Source of the DNA: Casuarina equisetifolia
Taxonomy: Eukaryota; Streptophyta; Magnoliopsida; Fagales; Casuarinaceae
Direction: 5' to 3'
Assembly (NCBI GenBank): GCA_028551475.1
Contig: CM052356.1
Span: forward strand, 25,137,884 to 25,201,883
Length of the DNA: 64,000 nucleotides
Shown: one piece after another, positions 37,594 to 51,306 of the stretch
How positions within the stretch are numbered: position 1 is the stretch's first letter
Layout: every line of letters starts with the position of its first letter
Position numbers and translations under genes: made by a program
Notes under the pieces: model-generated
Databases searched by the model: none
Seen by the model: only the letters and a program-made list of their open reading frames with translations
Told to the model about the DNA's origin: nothing

Positions 37594-40500
37594 TCACGCT
37601 TTGATCAACAGCTCATAGACATTACTGTTGTTGTCACCCGCAACGCGTTTCAACATTTCAAAACTTCTGCGACTCCCTAAGAAATCAATACGTTTAAAGA
37701 CTATAAAACCCGATTCCACTGTTTCTCTACTGCAGTACGCTGATCGAAGCAAGTCCGCATGTCTTGAATCAGTGTGAATTGCAGCCTCTATTTCATGAAA
37801 CGACATGTTCTCCTGCCAAAGAAAAACATATTAGGATCCTGTTAAACCAGAATCACCACACAAAAGTCAATAGGTTACATTGACCATAAACTTAAATTAC
37901 AATAAAATCAACAGCATCTGTAACTTCTTCAAACACCATCCACCAGTTCACAGAAGGGGATAAATCTCTAACCATACTTCCACTTACAGCTGTATTTGTT
38001 CTTGGTGCAGACAGAATGTACAACAGAATGGTGATCTCAGAAAAATAAATGTCAAGAGAACAAAGGGTTCTATTTCTTTATACTAGTTTTGAATCAGCTA
38101 ATAGCATGTAGTCCCTTCTAGTTCATGCAATATAACAATTCGTCCTACTAAATATATGTCAAGGTAAACGGAGCAACAAATGCTATATTGATATTTGATA
38201 GCCAAACCAAACTAAGAAAGATACAAATGTTGAGCGAATTGTCACTAGTAATAGGAAGTTCAATTATCCATTGCTTAATTGTGACCAAACAGGTAGGTCA
38301 GTACGAAATCATTGAGGGAAGTGAACGTATGTGAGTCTTACCTGATAAAATGCATAGATATGATCTAACACCTGCAAACATGTAAAGCCATTATCGCTGA
38401 AAAACGTCCTTGAAGAAGGCCCCATCTCAGCAAATCGATCAATGGGAAACAATATGGTAAGGAAATGATTTTTAAATACCAGTTCAGATTTCTCACTGCA
38501 AATAGACCACATAAAAACACGGATGCAGTCAGATGATGTACGCCTTACCAGAAGCACAGCATATCAAATATCTATGTAATTTCCAAAATTCAGATAAAGG
38601 TGCTGCCTCATCGGGTCAGAGTTCATATATTTCACTTCAAAGGAAAAACAAAGAACATTGATTGTCAAATCACTTAATAGTTTACAGCAAGATACAAAAG
38701 ACACATAATTACAAAGAGAGATCTGAGGTTAAGCCCCTCAAGTTCCAGTGTTTTAGTGACTTGAGATAAAGGGTTGAATCCATCCATCAATCAATCTTAC
38801 ATCTATTGACAGATATGAAATCTTTATATTAGCAGGAGCAAGAGCCAGAGAGAAAAGTGACAGGCAGAGACATAGACAGAGGCAGAGAGACAGAGGAGGG
38901 AAAGAGCTCACCTTTCTGTAAGTGGCCGGGTTAAGTTTGCAAATGAAGCTTCTGAATCCTTGCCATTACCTTTTGTATCTAGAAATATAGGCGAGTGATG
39001 CTCACTAGTGCCATCAAAGCTAAAAGAGTCCATGTAAAGAGATGCAGTGGAAGTTGGCTCAGAGATAGACCAGGAGATGGAATCCAAAAGGCAACTTGGA
39101 GTTATTGGACGTATTGGGATTTTACATGTCTGTAATAGCATCAGAATTCACACCTAAGTGACTTCAGAAAAACATATAAAAATTCATGGAGACCCTTCGC
39201 ACATTCAAGTAAAGGACAAGCAAGTGCGCAAAGATTCCTTGTTTTGGTTAAATGTTATGCCTTTGGATCTTGCAGGTCAAAATCACAAACTGAGTTTGAA
39301 ATTTCAAATAGTTAAAGCATGTTTAATCATAATAATTCCACCACCACCCTTACAGCTTCCTTTCCAATTACTCAAGAGGCAAAACATTACAAAGCCAAGA
39401 TTTCCGAGAATGTTTGAAAAATAAACCATGGGAATATTGACAAATAAATCAGGGGAGGACATCCCCAGCTGGATGGCTTCAACATCACTCAATCCAGTGC
39501 CTGTGGTTTGTCGACTTAAAATCTCTTCCTTGCAGCAGAGCTCACCTGAGTTTTACCGTATTTCCCTACCATATAGACTCTATGTATAGCAATGGAACAT
39601 TACTCTGGCTTTAACTGGTATGGAACAACTAGCATTTTGAATTTAATCAAGCAAAAAGCATGGTATCTTAACTTTGTAAAGTCAAGGATAGGCAGGAAAA
39701 TGACATAAGGACTCAACCAAAACAAAAACAAACTGAACTGAAGCCCAACAGCACTGTGGTATAACTAATCTCTTACCTGATAATGATGAGCCCGCCGACT
39801 TCTGACTGAAATTTTAGCAGAATTCACAACCTGTTGCCTGTCTTTGAGGCTTATTCTATTTGTAAAAGTCAGATCATCTCTCAGGACATTTTGCTCATTT
39901 ATTACCTAGAAAATGCTAATAGTTAGAATATAAAATCTCAAGAAGCGTAAAAAAATATATATTAGAATCAAATTATCAAAGAAGATCAGCTTGACACTAA
40001 AGAAAGATTGCCATCTTTAACCATACAGTTGGGTAAAATGTGCTAATAATTGAGAATCAAGAAGTTGATATTTAAGCTACAGTTACTTGATAATCTCTAG
40101 TGAACATAAATGTATATGTATTAGATCGTATGTCACAGAATTCATCCTACAACTCAAAATTTGCATTTATCCTAGCATACTCCTCAAATGATAACTTCTG
40201 TACATCCCAGTTATGATTTCTCCTATATTTTCAATACACCATGCACACGAGTTTACAGTCAGTAATATTATTTCAAAATCCCATATCCTATCCATGTATT
40301 TATTATAGGGTGCTAATAGCCAGAGCTAAAGCTTCTCTTGTTGTTTCACTTCACCCCCTACTAGCAAGATCCAAACCTAAAGCATTGTACATTCTCACCC
40401 CAATCTTTACCACCAAATTGGTGTGTGGAACAGAAAGGGAGAGAAATTTAATCAAACATGAAATTCTGTAACATAAAATGCTTCATTTATCATAGTTAGT

Positions 40501-43500
40501 GCAAATAAATACCTCACGAAGAGAAAGGGGAAGAAAGGCGCGGTGCGGAATGCAACATAATAGAACTGGTATTTTGTAACTGGGAAAATAGAGAATCAAC
40601 AATCACCTTCCCCCCCCCCCCCCCCCCAAAAAAAAAAAAAGGAAAAAAAATCACCTTTCCTGTGATGCATTTTTGAGAACCTTCAAGCTTCGTACCAATC
40701 TGCCTAGCCAAATCTGTGGATATGTGAACTAGCCGTTGCACATGTTTCTCCTTTGCTGTTTTCAGAACCCACAGTGGCTGAGACACATAATATATTAGAC
40801 TAACTTATTGATACGGAAGTAAATAAATGGAGAACTCTGAGATCTCCATCAGGATATCATTGTTTCCCACATGCAAAAAATGTCACCAATCTTCCAGAGG
40901 ATATGAAACACAAAAAGCACATTCTTGGTAGAACTAGAAACCACAGGATTTTTTTTCACATAAACACGAAAATGCATGGCACAGACACTCACTGTGACAA
41001 TGTAGTTAGAGTGACCAAGATATGGTTGGACAGAAGTCCCTTCACAAACCACATGACTGGCACTGCAACCAACAAACCATTTTTCTACACATTTGGCGCC
41101 TTCTCTAGCAGCAGCCTCAACAACCTACCAAAGATATTAATCATCTGAGAGAGTTGCTCAAGGTACCTGTAGAGATGCTGGCTCTAAAGAACCAGGGTCT
41201 CCACTCTTAACAGAAAGAAAGACTTCCATTAACAGCTTGCCCCAGACTGAGAAACAACATATGCACATCAATTTCCAAAGACAACAAACTATTTCCCACT
41301 AAACAATCAAGAATACCTTATTTTGCAGTTCAGCTGAAATGTCCGGATCAATATACATGGAACTACCAGGAAAGATCAACTCCGAACTTCTATTAAACTC
41401 CCTTCCAGAAAACCACAGATGTGGTTTTTCAATCATGTCAAGTTGCTTGGCTCCATTAACACCAACGGGAAGACAAGAACTTTCAGAATTAGAATACCCG
41501 GCAAGCGTATTCAACTCACCCAAGCACAAACCATTTTCTCCACAACTCTGAACACCGTACAGTGATTCACTCAGCCTCACTGCAGCAGACAAAGAAAATA
41601 AACATAAAGTATATATAAATTCAGTTCATATGGTTCTCTTAGCCTAATGGTCAGAATACTCGTAAGAAACAAGATCCAGACCTCAAAATTCAGAAAGAAG
41701 AACCATTCAAAACAATTTAAATTTAAGCAAAATCTAAGCGATCACAATATGAAGTTGATTATCATCAAGGATTTGTTTTCCCTTTTTGGTGGGGAGATTG
41801 GCTGATTGAATTCATAAAAACTATATTGCTTGACAATCAAGGTAGCAGCATTTCCTTGCTGCAGCGCCAAAACTGCAGCTTCAGATTATCCACTCCTTAC
41901 TATTTGAATTCTATGGCAGATCAGAACACTGGATAATGTTTTGAAAAAACATGTTCTTTCTAGAGCAATTATTTTCAGAGGACACTAAATGCCAACCACA
42001 TAAAAAGTTTCTACTTCAGCCAACAATCATACATCCAGCATGTTCAATTGCCATTAAAGCTATAGACCTCCTCCTGTTCATAAATATAAAAACGTTTACA
42101 GCAATGAAAAAATAATAATAGAAAAATGGAATAATAGCAGTGATTTTATTACCTTAATAACCCGAGAGGCAAAGGAGTACCAATATGACTATTATAGTAT
42201 ACAAATCTTTGTTCCATGGTTGGATATTTGTATGTGAGTAGATTTGTTTTAGGATGTACCTATCTTTATCCTATCCTAAATTTAAGCATCATGAATTGTT
42301 TTCTGGACATCCCAAAATAAATTTCCACTTTCTAAAAGTGAAACTCCTTCAATTTTCCATAATATGTTATAGTTTTTCAAAAGGTAAGCAATATTGTAAG
42401 TGAAGTTTTACTTCCTCCATTATAAGGAAAGGGTGTTTACTTTAACTGCTAGCTTTTTATTATTGAGTTAATAAGAGCACCATTTCAAAGCAGAAGCATA
42501 AAGTAGGAGATAAGGAGTGGGTTTTGCATAAAACAGGGTGCACGCAAGTATACTGATGCTGCAAAATCCTCAAGAGACGTGCATATGGATGTTAATTTAT
42601 TGAACAATAATTTGTCATGAAGCTTACAGTAATACCTAAGAGCAGAAAATAAATGGTTATTTGGGCATATATATCATAAAACCACAAACAGGCCGGAACA
42701 GATTGCTCCCACTAAAGTTAGGAAGACATAAGGAGACATTTTAGTGAATCTTGAGATATCATTTTCAGATATATGTGTTGTTCACTGTTCCCTCTGATTG
42801 CCACAATACACGCATGACCTCCATTTTCCATAAACATAATTGAAGCATAAGAATGCAATCGATTGGTTGAAAACTTTGTAACCCAAGTCATTTACTAACC
42901 TTCCCAAATTTTAACTCCCAATAAAACAATTTACTACAATTAAAACAAAAACGTAGCTTATAATTACCATTCCTCTTGACACTATCCACAAACCACCCAA
43001 GAGTGACCATGAAGAGACTAGTTTTTGGTCCATGCTTCAAAGCATGCTCAAATTTACGCCCACCAAAGCCGTGAAAACTGTTAAGAAATCTACAAAAGCT
43101 TCCAGTACTGAATAATATCACATGTACATGAGAAATATGCAAAGCGAATGATATGAAGCCTTCATTGATATTGAAAATTTATTAAAGGATATTTGAACCA
43201 CCAAATGGGTACACTGAGGATGCAAATTAGGGCTGTATTGACCACCCAATCTCTCTGTTGCTTCCATTACTTGTTTCCTCGCTTCTGCCATAACGGAAGC
43301 ATAGACATTAGCAACCCAAATAACAAGAATACTGCTACATTAACAGGGCAAACAATTAGCAAAGAAAATCGACGACGCAAGATTCAGAAGAAAAATGAGT
43401 TGTGCGTTAGGGACTATCTGTGAGAGAGCATTTATACCAAATTTTGTCACCGCGAGGGCTGTTTTCACTCTTAAGACTAATAGCTTCGTAACAATTGTAT

Positions 43501-44100
43501 TAATACAACTGAGACCTTCCAATATCATACGAATTCTTTTGCAGAAGGAACTAAAAAGAATACAAACAAAGGCTTCCTAAAATTGAGAACAGCAGCTTCA
43601 TAAACAATTCCATGTGAAAAGATTGTGTCATAACTTCGTGAAACTGAATAGTTAGAAATTCGATTCAAGCATATGAAACGAATAAAAAAAAATGGGACTA
43701 GTATGCTAGGAACGGAAACAAAGATCCACATTCTCAGAACGATCCGTTACGAGTCAGAATCCGTAAACTCGTAAGAAGACAGAAAGACAAGAACAAATAA
43801 GCAAAAAGAAGAAATATCAATTGTGAAAAAGAAGAATAGAGATAAATTCACAGATTAGAAAGTAAAGTCGAAGAACTTCATACCTTTGGATAGGCCGGTG
43901 ACGCATATAACAAGGCCCGCGAAAGGACCGGTTGATTGGACAGCCATTAAGTCGGAACAAGCAGAGGAGGAGGCAGGAGACATTAGGCCAAACGGCGGCA
44001 GACCTCTGGAAGAAGACAATGGATACGAGAGGCCAAGGAAAAGCCTGGAACATCTTGTGCTATCGACAACCTCAACTCTACCCTCACCGCCCATGACCAC
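37594..44100 (-). CDS. Tandem BRCT-domain protein, DNA damage or replication factor
   Basis: Ten exons on the minus strand: 44100-43884, 43284-43193, 43070-42968, 41579-41317, 41124-40993, 40777-40655, 39905-39777, 39129-38912, 38495-38342 and 37812-37594. Total 549 residues, frame closed throughout. The first BRCT domain runs from about residue 60 to 138 (FAGLVICVTGLSK, then THLVVQ, GFGGRKFEHALKHG and LFMVTLGWFVDSV). The second runs from about 207 to 295 (YIDPDISAELQNK, CSASHVVCEG, YLGHSNYIVTPLWVLKTAKEK). BRCT pairs bind phosphorylated partners, and this arrangement is reminiscent of TopBP1/Rad4-type proteins and of the Arabidopsis BRCT DNA-repair protein At3g43930 (from memory). The C-terminal 120 residues (FLTILFPIDRFAEMGPSSRT onward) are a conserved-looking extension with no domain name known to me. 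Nuclear location is inferred. Intron 2 appears to be of the AT-AC class. Introns occupy most of the 6.5-kb span. Confidence 0.88.
40607..40640. repeat. Poly(C)/poly(A) low-complexity tract in BRCT gene intron
   Basis: A run of about 20 C followed by about 13 A lies in intron 6, about 15 bases from the donor site of exon 6. The exact length may be unreliable because such homopolymers are error-prone in sequencing. Confidence 0.85.
43071..43192 (-). other. Probable U12-type AT-AC intron in the BRCT gene
   Basis: On the minus strand the exon ending GTTCAA is followed by ATATCCTTT, the exact consensus of the U12-dependent 5' splice site with AT in place of GT. Near the other end TTTCTTAAC matches the U12 branch-site consensus, with its branch A 11 bases before the exon, and the intron ends in AC. 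Splicing at these points joins the BRCT segments THLVVQ and GFGGRKFEHAL in phase 0. No GT-AG pair was found that gives as good a join. Length is 122 bp. Confidence 0.85.
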
Positions 44101-45522
44101 CAGTTCTACACTATCTAAGCAACCATAAGTTTACAAAGTTATAACCAAAACCAAAGGCAAAGAAGCAAGAAAAAATAGGAACTGGCAAAGTTATTTTGGT
44201 TTATCAACAAAATGGCACGATGGAATAAGCGCAGTATCGACAACTGACGGAAGGACCAAAGGGGAAAAAATTCAGAACCGGAGAAGAACAGAAAAGGAAA
44301 CTGAGATGCTTCAACGAGTACAAGGACCGGAATCTTCCACTCTGAAAGGAACTTTGGGGTTCAGAGAATGAAGACAAGGAATGAATTTTCAGAATGCGTG
44401 TGCCTTCTTTGACGGACATTAATGAATCAAAAGCTTCGAGGAAAAAAGCCTATTTTTTTGAATGACGTGCAAAGAAGTGCTTCCACCAGCTGTTAGCTAT
44501 TGCATTTACTTTGAGGAGTTGGGGGTTTGGGTCCAAAAGAAGGATAAAGAGTTGATCGGGAAGGAAGGCCAGGCCACTCAAAGACCTCAAAGTTGCTCGC
44601 ACTTGAATGCTTTTTTTGAATTTTATGGGAATTTCAAGGGCCCCGTAGATCCAAATATCGGTGGATGGCCCCCGAGCACCCTCATTACTCCCGGGGACCT
44701 CTGGTGGGGTTATGCGCTGGGGTGGCAGACTACCAACACTATCTCTCTCGCGTCACAATCAACGCATATTTCTAAGACTGTATGGTTCGATAAGATAGTT
44801 AATGATTAAAAGAGGAGAACAAGAGCCGTGAAAAAGAGAAAATTTTATAATAATTATAAATTTGCTATCTCCTGTGTATTTACCGTACTGTCCACATGAG
44901 TCTTAAATAAATAAAGCTCCAAGTCTCATGACTTGGTTGGATGACGGGCGTTTAAATACGATGTCGTGTGAGAGAAGCCCGCAAGAGACAAGGCCCGTGA
45001 GAGCAGAGGGAAAAGACCTCTGTGGAAACGTGTCTCTAAACACCTTTTCATGACCTAATTTAAAATCATTTTCTAAGAATATTCTTTTTAAGATCCCTTT
45101 ACCTTGAAAACATCTAAATGATGAAAACCCCCGAAAAAATTATTATTAGTATCGAGTTCGTTAACCTAAGTATGAACCCATCCCCAACGTAAAACTAATT
45201 CGTAGAACACAAACGATAAGTTTCCGTCTAATCTAGAACAATGTAATTGTCGCATGCTTTTAATCTAACCTATCGGCTAATTTAATCAAAAGGAAAAAAC
45301 TTACATCAGAGATTTATACGGAAAGGAAACCATATATTAGTACTTCGTATTCAAATTGTGTTTTTTTATTTGTAGCGCTTCTTTCTTTTGCTTCTGTTGA
45401 GAGAAAAGATAAGAGAGAGAAGAGAGAATGAGGAAGATGATCATGAAAGATTTCCCTTGACTGGGTAACGCATATGTTGCAACTCTTAACCCTTTTCAAG
45501 GACTTAAAGTCTGGCGCACAAA
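44101..45522. other. Intergenic between BRCT and SNM1 genes
   Basis: Contains the BRCT gene promoter and the 3' end of the SNM1-like gene. An open frame of 115 codons lies at 44462-44809 on the plus strand, with no recognisable domain and no clear coding signature. I leave it unannotated as a gene. Confidence 0.5.
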
Positions 45523-48500
45523 TCAGGATAGCAGGAGGGAGATCATCATATCTGATGATTCCGGCCCTTCATTGTTTACGCTCGGTATTACATTTACAGG
45601 AGAGATAAGCTTAACAAATTCTCTAAGTTCTGTAAAGCTGCAGTGCTCGCTGTACGGCACTTCGTATCTGCAAATCAAGATATCTCAAAATCAGTATTGT
45701 CCAACACACACTCACACATATATGTGGCAATAGATACAATTGCTCTGGCCAAAATGGTTGATCCTCTTAACAAGGAAAGACGCTGCCTAGTCAATGTCAT
45801 AGGAGTAAATCTAGCACGAAATCATCCTGACATTGTACACAAGCAACACTGACCAGAGCAGTCCCCCAAGCTCTTAAAAATTGGTCAAAATTGAACATAT
45901 ATTCATGTCGATGTTAATCATAATGTGACACATTCCTTTCACGCCATCCCCCCTCTATACCCGTCAGGATTGTATGTTTCACGAAATTGGGTCAGAAGCT
46001 TGGTAAAAGACTGAAGATCTAGAGAGTTTCTCTGATTAACATCTAGGCAAACAAGGTCAAGGAGATAATAACAGCACCTTATAATAGTACCCTGCTGCCA
46101 CCTTCTCCCAGGAGACTTCTTTCCTTTACCAATCGTCCACCCAGTAGGAGAGAAAGCAACAATAAGACTGAACCGACCCTAATCAATCAGAACACACAGC
46201 ATGGATAAGTGTCTATCCATCACTTTAAAAGCAAGAGCTAAATAGCTTATGAAAAGTGAGTCCCTTAAATTTGTCAATTGCCCAGATGGTAACCTCGAGA
46301 CATTTATCATAAACATCGAAGGTTAAAATATTCATTCTACAGCTAAAATCTTAGAAGTGCTAATACCCACACATGAATATGTGGTCAGTGCAGCTCACCA
46401 GATATTGATTGGACATGTGCTTTAGACGCTTGAAGCTAGCAACTGTCCACATAGGAACAACATGAATGTGGCTTTCCTGTTCATTCATTGTAAACCACAG
46501 CATATCCTCCTCAGAGAACCCCAGACATCTTAAATTACGCAGCTTCGCAGCATTGACATAAACCTTTTTGCGGAGAACACGGGCAACTTCCAAGAACAGC
46601 CGTTCCTTTCCTGGTAAAATGAATAAGTGGTTTCAGCAGACAAAAAATTAAGGGAATAAAAACAATCACCCAAAGATGCGAACTACAGTCATCTAATGCT
46701 GGGGGAAAAAAAAAAAGAAGCAATTAATAATCAAGATGGAAACTTAAGTTGATGAGAGTAAATTTCAATAAATAGAATCTTGGAAGGATTTACATCAATA
46801 AGTAAGCATAAGCAGGAGAGGGAGAGACATGGTATCTTTACCAATTGTGTAGCTACCAATCAGAAAAAGAGTTTTAGGGTTGAAAGCTTCAGCTTGAATG
46901 CATTCAATGACAAACTGTATCACAGCCTCTTGCTTTGGAAAGTCATACTGCAACCAGTCATGAAATGATACTCAACTTCCATGAGTAGATTTCAGTTAAA
47001 ATAGTTACTACATAACAAAAATTTCAGGCTTTCTAAAATAAAAGGACAAAAATATATATATATCATCATCAACTTGTCTCATAGTGCTAAGTGTGAGAAT
47101 ATACATGTAGGGAAATCCAAATACATGAATATGCATTTGAATCAAACTTTGGCAATTATAAGTTGATATACTTCAGTTTCTGCAATAGTTCTATTTATCT
47201 CTATAGTGAATATTATGAATAAATGAACAGGACCATTAAATTACAATAGTACAATATTGAATGTGTTAATTTTGTAGATGTGTATTTGACAAAAGCCCAG
47301 AGCTCAGGTAAGTAATAACTCCTTTATTTGGGAAGCCATAACTAGAGAGAAATTCAACAGTTCAAGTAGACTCACCTGGGGGTTACAGTAGGTGGTGTCG
47401 AGGATCAGAGTATGGATGGGGCATGATTGTAAAACAGACATGCTTGCCATTTCCTGACAGAAGCGAAAATCTCCAGTGTGGAGGATAGCCTAAATGCATA
47501 AATGAAACCCCAATAAACTATGTAAACAACTGTAGGCTAACAAGAAATTTTACAAGATGGTATACTTGAAATTCACTTTGGACCACACCTTACCATTGGC
47601 TGGTTCAAAAAGTATCATTACAGAACCAGGGCAGTGATTTGCATCCAAGAAGGTTACACCAATGCCAGCAACATTGGTCTTTTGGTTGAGGGGTAAGACT
47701 TGCAATCTGTCCCATGGGATCCCAATCTTCATATGCACAAGTCTAGCAGTGATAGACGAGCAATAAATCATTCCATGACAGAACGACTTTGTCAGACCTT
47801 GATAATCTGCGGCAAAGAAAAACAATTCCGTAGTTTAAGACCAAAAGCCAATGTGCATAGACTGATATCTAGACCTCTGAAAGCTTGCAACAACCCACCT
47901 CCAGGCTTACATTTGAGCACTGATATATGACAGCACTCCCTGGATCCTACAAATACCTAATACTGTCTATAGTGAGTATCCTTCAGGATGTTCTTAACCA
48001 GATCCTACAGATAGTATCCAAATGGTGAACTATATTTTCAGGAGATGGTTCACGAAAACAGAGAACCACAACGCTTTGATGCGATACTAAGTGACTTAAT
48101 CTAGTGTTGCCCCAGTATGGGGGATTTCAATCTAATTTCATGGCTTGTTATTCTATGATAGTACATTCAAGGTGTATGAAACTATGATTACAGTTTGGAC
48201 GTCTAATTGTACGGGTGTAATAATAGTATCATTCACATGTATTTAACTTAATGTCTCTACAAAAGCTCTTCCAAAATCGTTAAGCAGAGCTAAATATTGG
48301 TAGAAACTTTATATTTATTTCAAAAGAACCTGACCTGGGCAAAAGATATGCATATCTCATAGGATTATGCAAACAGAACTAGTATGTCAATATTAGAGGA
48401 AAACTAAGTGAGTCAAATTTCTTATTTTCCACCTACAAAGCATTACAACAGGATGTTACAAACAAAAACATATAAAGCAGATAGCAAACTGTGAGGAAAC

Positions 48501-51306
48501 AGCAATAACCTTTGGGCTTGCTGAGGTAATTTGATAAGCGACTGGTATAAGAAAGAAGCAAGGTTCTAATTCATAAAACTAGCCTTAACTTCATTGCACC
48601 GTCTTTCAGATCAACAATAAAAATTGAATTTACACAGACAAGGTACATAATTGAACTTACGATCTAAGTGAAAGTGAGTAAGAAACCAATGGGAACAATC
48701 TCCTCGAAGGTATCGGAAGGCATCCTGCAAATGTTAATGAGAAAGAATTTATGATGGAGTAAAAGAATTGGTGAAGAAGCAATAGTACTTCTCTTAAATA
48801 TAAAAAAGTAGTTACATATAAGAAGTTTCATATTCAACGATATCATCCTTAATGAGATCCATTGTCTTCAAAAAATGTTTATGCCTATGATAGATACATT
48901 AATTGGCTCTATGTCTGCTTTATAACAACTGAATATGAAAGTGACAGCATTGTTAACTTGGAGTTGCTTGCCAAACCAGCATTTTAGGATCGAGTTTTTA
49001 AATATCCAAGGGAATGGCAGAAAATGGCAATGATTTGTAGGATATTTGTAAAAATCAGAGGGAGCAAAAACGGTGCTGTTTTGCTTCTTAGGACACTATT
49101 GGCATTTATGTAGGTGTTAAGGACAAAATAATAAACAAAACAAAATCCAGTACAGGGGAAGCTCTATAGTCCAGTTCAGGTACAACCAAAATTGCAAGAG
49201 TGGGAGACTAAAATGTCTGTATCTATAATGAATTGGAAGTCCATTTACCACTCGAAATGGTGTTCCTGGTATGCGGCACCACAATGGAACATCCATGAGT
49301 TTTCCATTTTTTGTATTCCTTTTCACCACAGCATGTTTACCACCGGCATTAGAGCATCTTTTCCCCATGCTACTCTGACCCACAGCAGTGTTGACTTTTT
49401 TCCTGTCAGTAACAGTGCCTGGAAAATAATCAGTAATCAATTTGTTTGCAGCTAGCTTCTTCATTTCATCATCTGTTCCACTGGAAGCATCATTGTGCAT
49501 TTTAACTCCGTTGGTACTGTAGCTTTGAGGTTCTGAACAGGCTTGCATATCTCCATGTGTTTCAACTGCTTGGAAACTCCCTTTTCTTAGTTCACTAAGA
49601 GCAAGCACAATTTTCTTCCGGGGACCAAGTGCCGTGACTCCAATGCTGAACAGATCCTTTAAAGTAAACACAGAAGGATGAAAAAAGAAAAAAAGAAAAA
49701 AGAAGAAGGGAAACAAGCTCAATCTTATTCAAGCAAAACAACTGGTGAGACAGAGGCAAAGAGAAAATAGAAGAAGGGGAAAGTTGAGAGATAAATTTAT
49801 TCACAAAGTAATAAGAGGAATTCCATGAAGTTGCTGCAGTTTAGGATATAAAGAGCATATGAAATATTCTCAATACTACATCTTCATTATTATGCATACG
49901 CACGCCTACAATCAAACATATTTCTGAAATATTTTCGTCACTATACATGCATTAATCATCTCTCTATGCAACATATGCACACAGCTGGCCTGCAGCATAA
50001 ACGATCATTTTTACCTGGAAGAGGGGAAGGGGAATCTTCTATGTCCCGGTCCATGTTTAAATATTTCCTATTATTCTTCTAGTCAACAAACAGATTTCCA
50101 ATAAAAAAGCTGAACATTCAAATAGACTTTATTAATATATTTGAAGCATTTATTTCTGACAAGCCAGCAATTTCAGAAGCTTACTATGTTGTCCAGGATG
50201 AATGGACAACAGTTGGTCAAGAGCTCAAACAGTTCATTGTGAGGCATACCTCCTCCGTGAGCCACTGCAGGGTGTCCAAATCAATCTCTTCTCGGACAAA
50301 AATATCCTCATATCTTTCTAAACCAAGACGCCGCAGCCACTCAAGAACAGGAGAGACATCAACAACCTGCCCAGCAATTTGGAGCTTGCTTTCATCATCA
50401 GGAAGAACAACCTGCAACAAATATCCTAAAATTAGCATTCGCTAAAAGGAAAACAAACAAACAAACAAATAAATAACACATTTTGCAACGAGTACTTGTA
50501 GAAGCTAGCAGATATGACACATCAAGCAAAAGGTCAACAGCCGAACAAAGCCCTTGCCTAAGAGATCAGATCCGTGTCGTATATTACCAAAGATGAGAGT
50601 TCGGAGGAGACATATCTATAATTGCTAACCTTTTCCTTCAAGAGACTAAGGGGAGGAAACAAGCAATTTATAATTCCCACTGCTCTTAATGGAATTCTTC
50701 TTGGCCCATTACAACAAAATAGCGAGAAGAGAAACTTACATCTTGAGCTTGAGCTCCTTCCTGGTCAAGACACTTGTTGGTGTGTATTTGACGTTGCTCG
50801 TTACTCATATGCGAGATATCAATCCCGCACAGAGGACATCTAATTTCAACAAAAACCCGATCACCGTGTAAGCGAGCTTGAGCATCATCCTCCCCTTCTG
50901 TTTGAGAACACAGCTGGAGCAACACATCGAGATCCGCACCAACCTCAAAATCATCATTCAGACTCAAATCGACTGTGTGCGGTATTGACTCAGACTCTAT
51001 CAAGCTGCTTAAACAAACCGCATTTTTGGTCAGCAATCCCACTTTTCTATCACAACCCCCACCTCCAGGATCATTACTATTATGCCGCTTAATTTTTGGA
51101 GATGCGGGATGGACTGTCTGGGAGAACGCAGTATGCGATGGCGATTTCAGAATGGCTGTGGAGGAGGTTGGTCCCGGCACGTTCTCTTTGCCGGAGTGCT
51201 TAGCTCTCTTGGATGCGCGACTGCAGGAATTGGAGGACTGGAGAGGTCTTTGAGTCGTGATTTGAGTTAGAGGGATCTGGAAGTCGTCGTCGTCATTAAC
51301 TGACAT
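45523..51306 (-). CDS. SNM1-family DNA crosslink repair nuclease with UBZ4 and SAM domains
   Basis: Ten exons on the minus strand: 51306-50740, 50411-50250, 49656-49249, 48724-48661, 47806-47589, 47489-47376, 46947-46842, 46610-46399, 46178-46078 and 45667-45523. Total 698 residues. The N-terminal region has a UBZ4-type ubiquitin-binding zinc finger at about 157-179 (CPLCG, then IHTNKC). A SAM domain follows at about 208-268 (VLEWLRRLGLERYEDIFVRE to IGVTALGPRKKI). The metallo-beta-lactamase/beta-CASP nuclease starts near 380, with HFHLDH at 396-401 (H-x-H-x-D-H), DANHCPGS, HTGDFRF and the late YSEHCSF motif, so the metal-binding set looks intact. The family digests 5' ends during interstrand crosslink repair in the nucleus. 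Domain order resembles Arabidopsis At2g45700 (SAM-domain protein, from memory) rather than the shorter SNM1. The donor of exon 5 (AAG/GTGTGG) is weak but is the one that keeps frame. Confidence 0.92.

Noticed and set aside
44462..44809. 115-codon plus-strand ORF between the BRCT and SNM1 genes
   Set aside because: No recognisable domain, no flanking gene signals and ordinary length for a chance frame in less AT-rich DNA.
47589..47600. Alternative donor AATG/GTAAGG for exon 5 of the SNM1-like gene
   Set aside because: It looks stronger than the chosen GTGTGG donor but shifts the frame of the next exon and destroys the HTGDFR motif.
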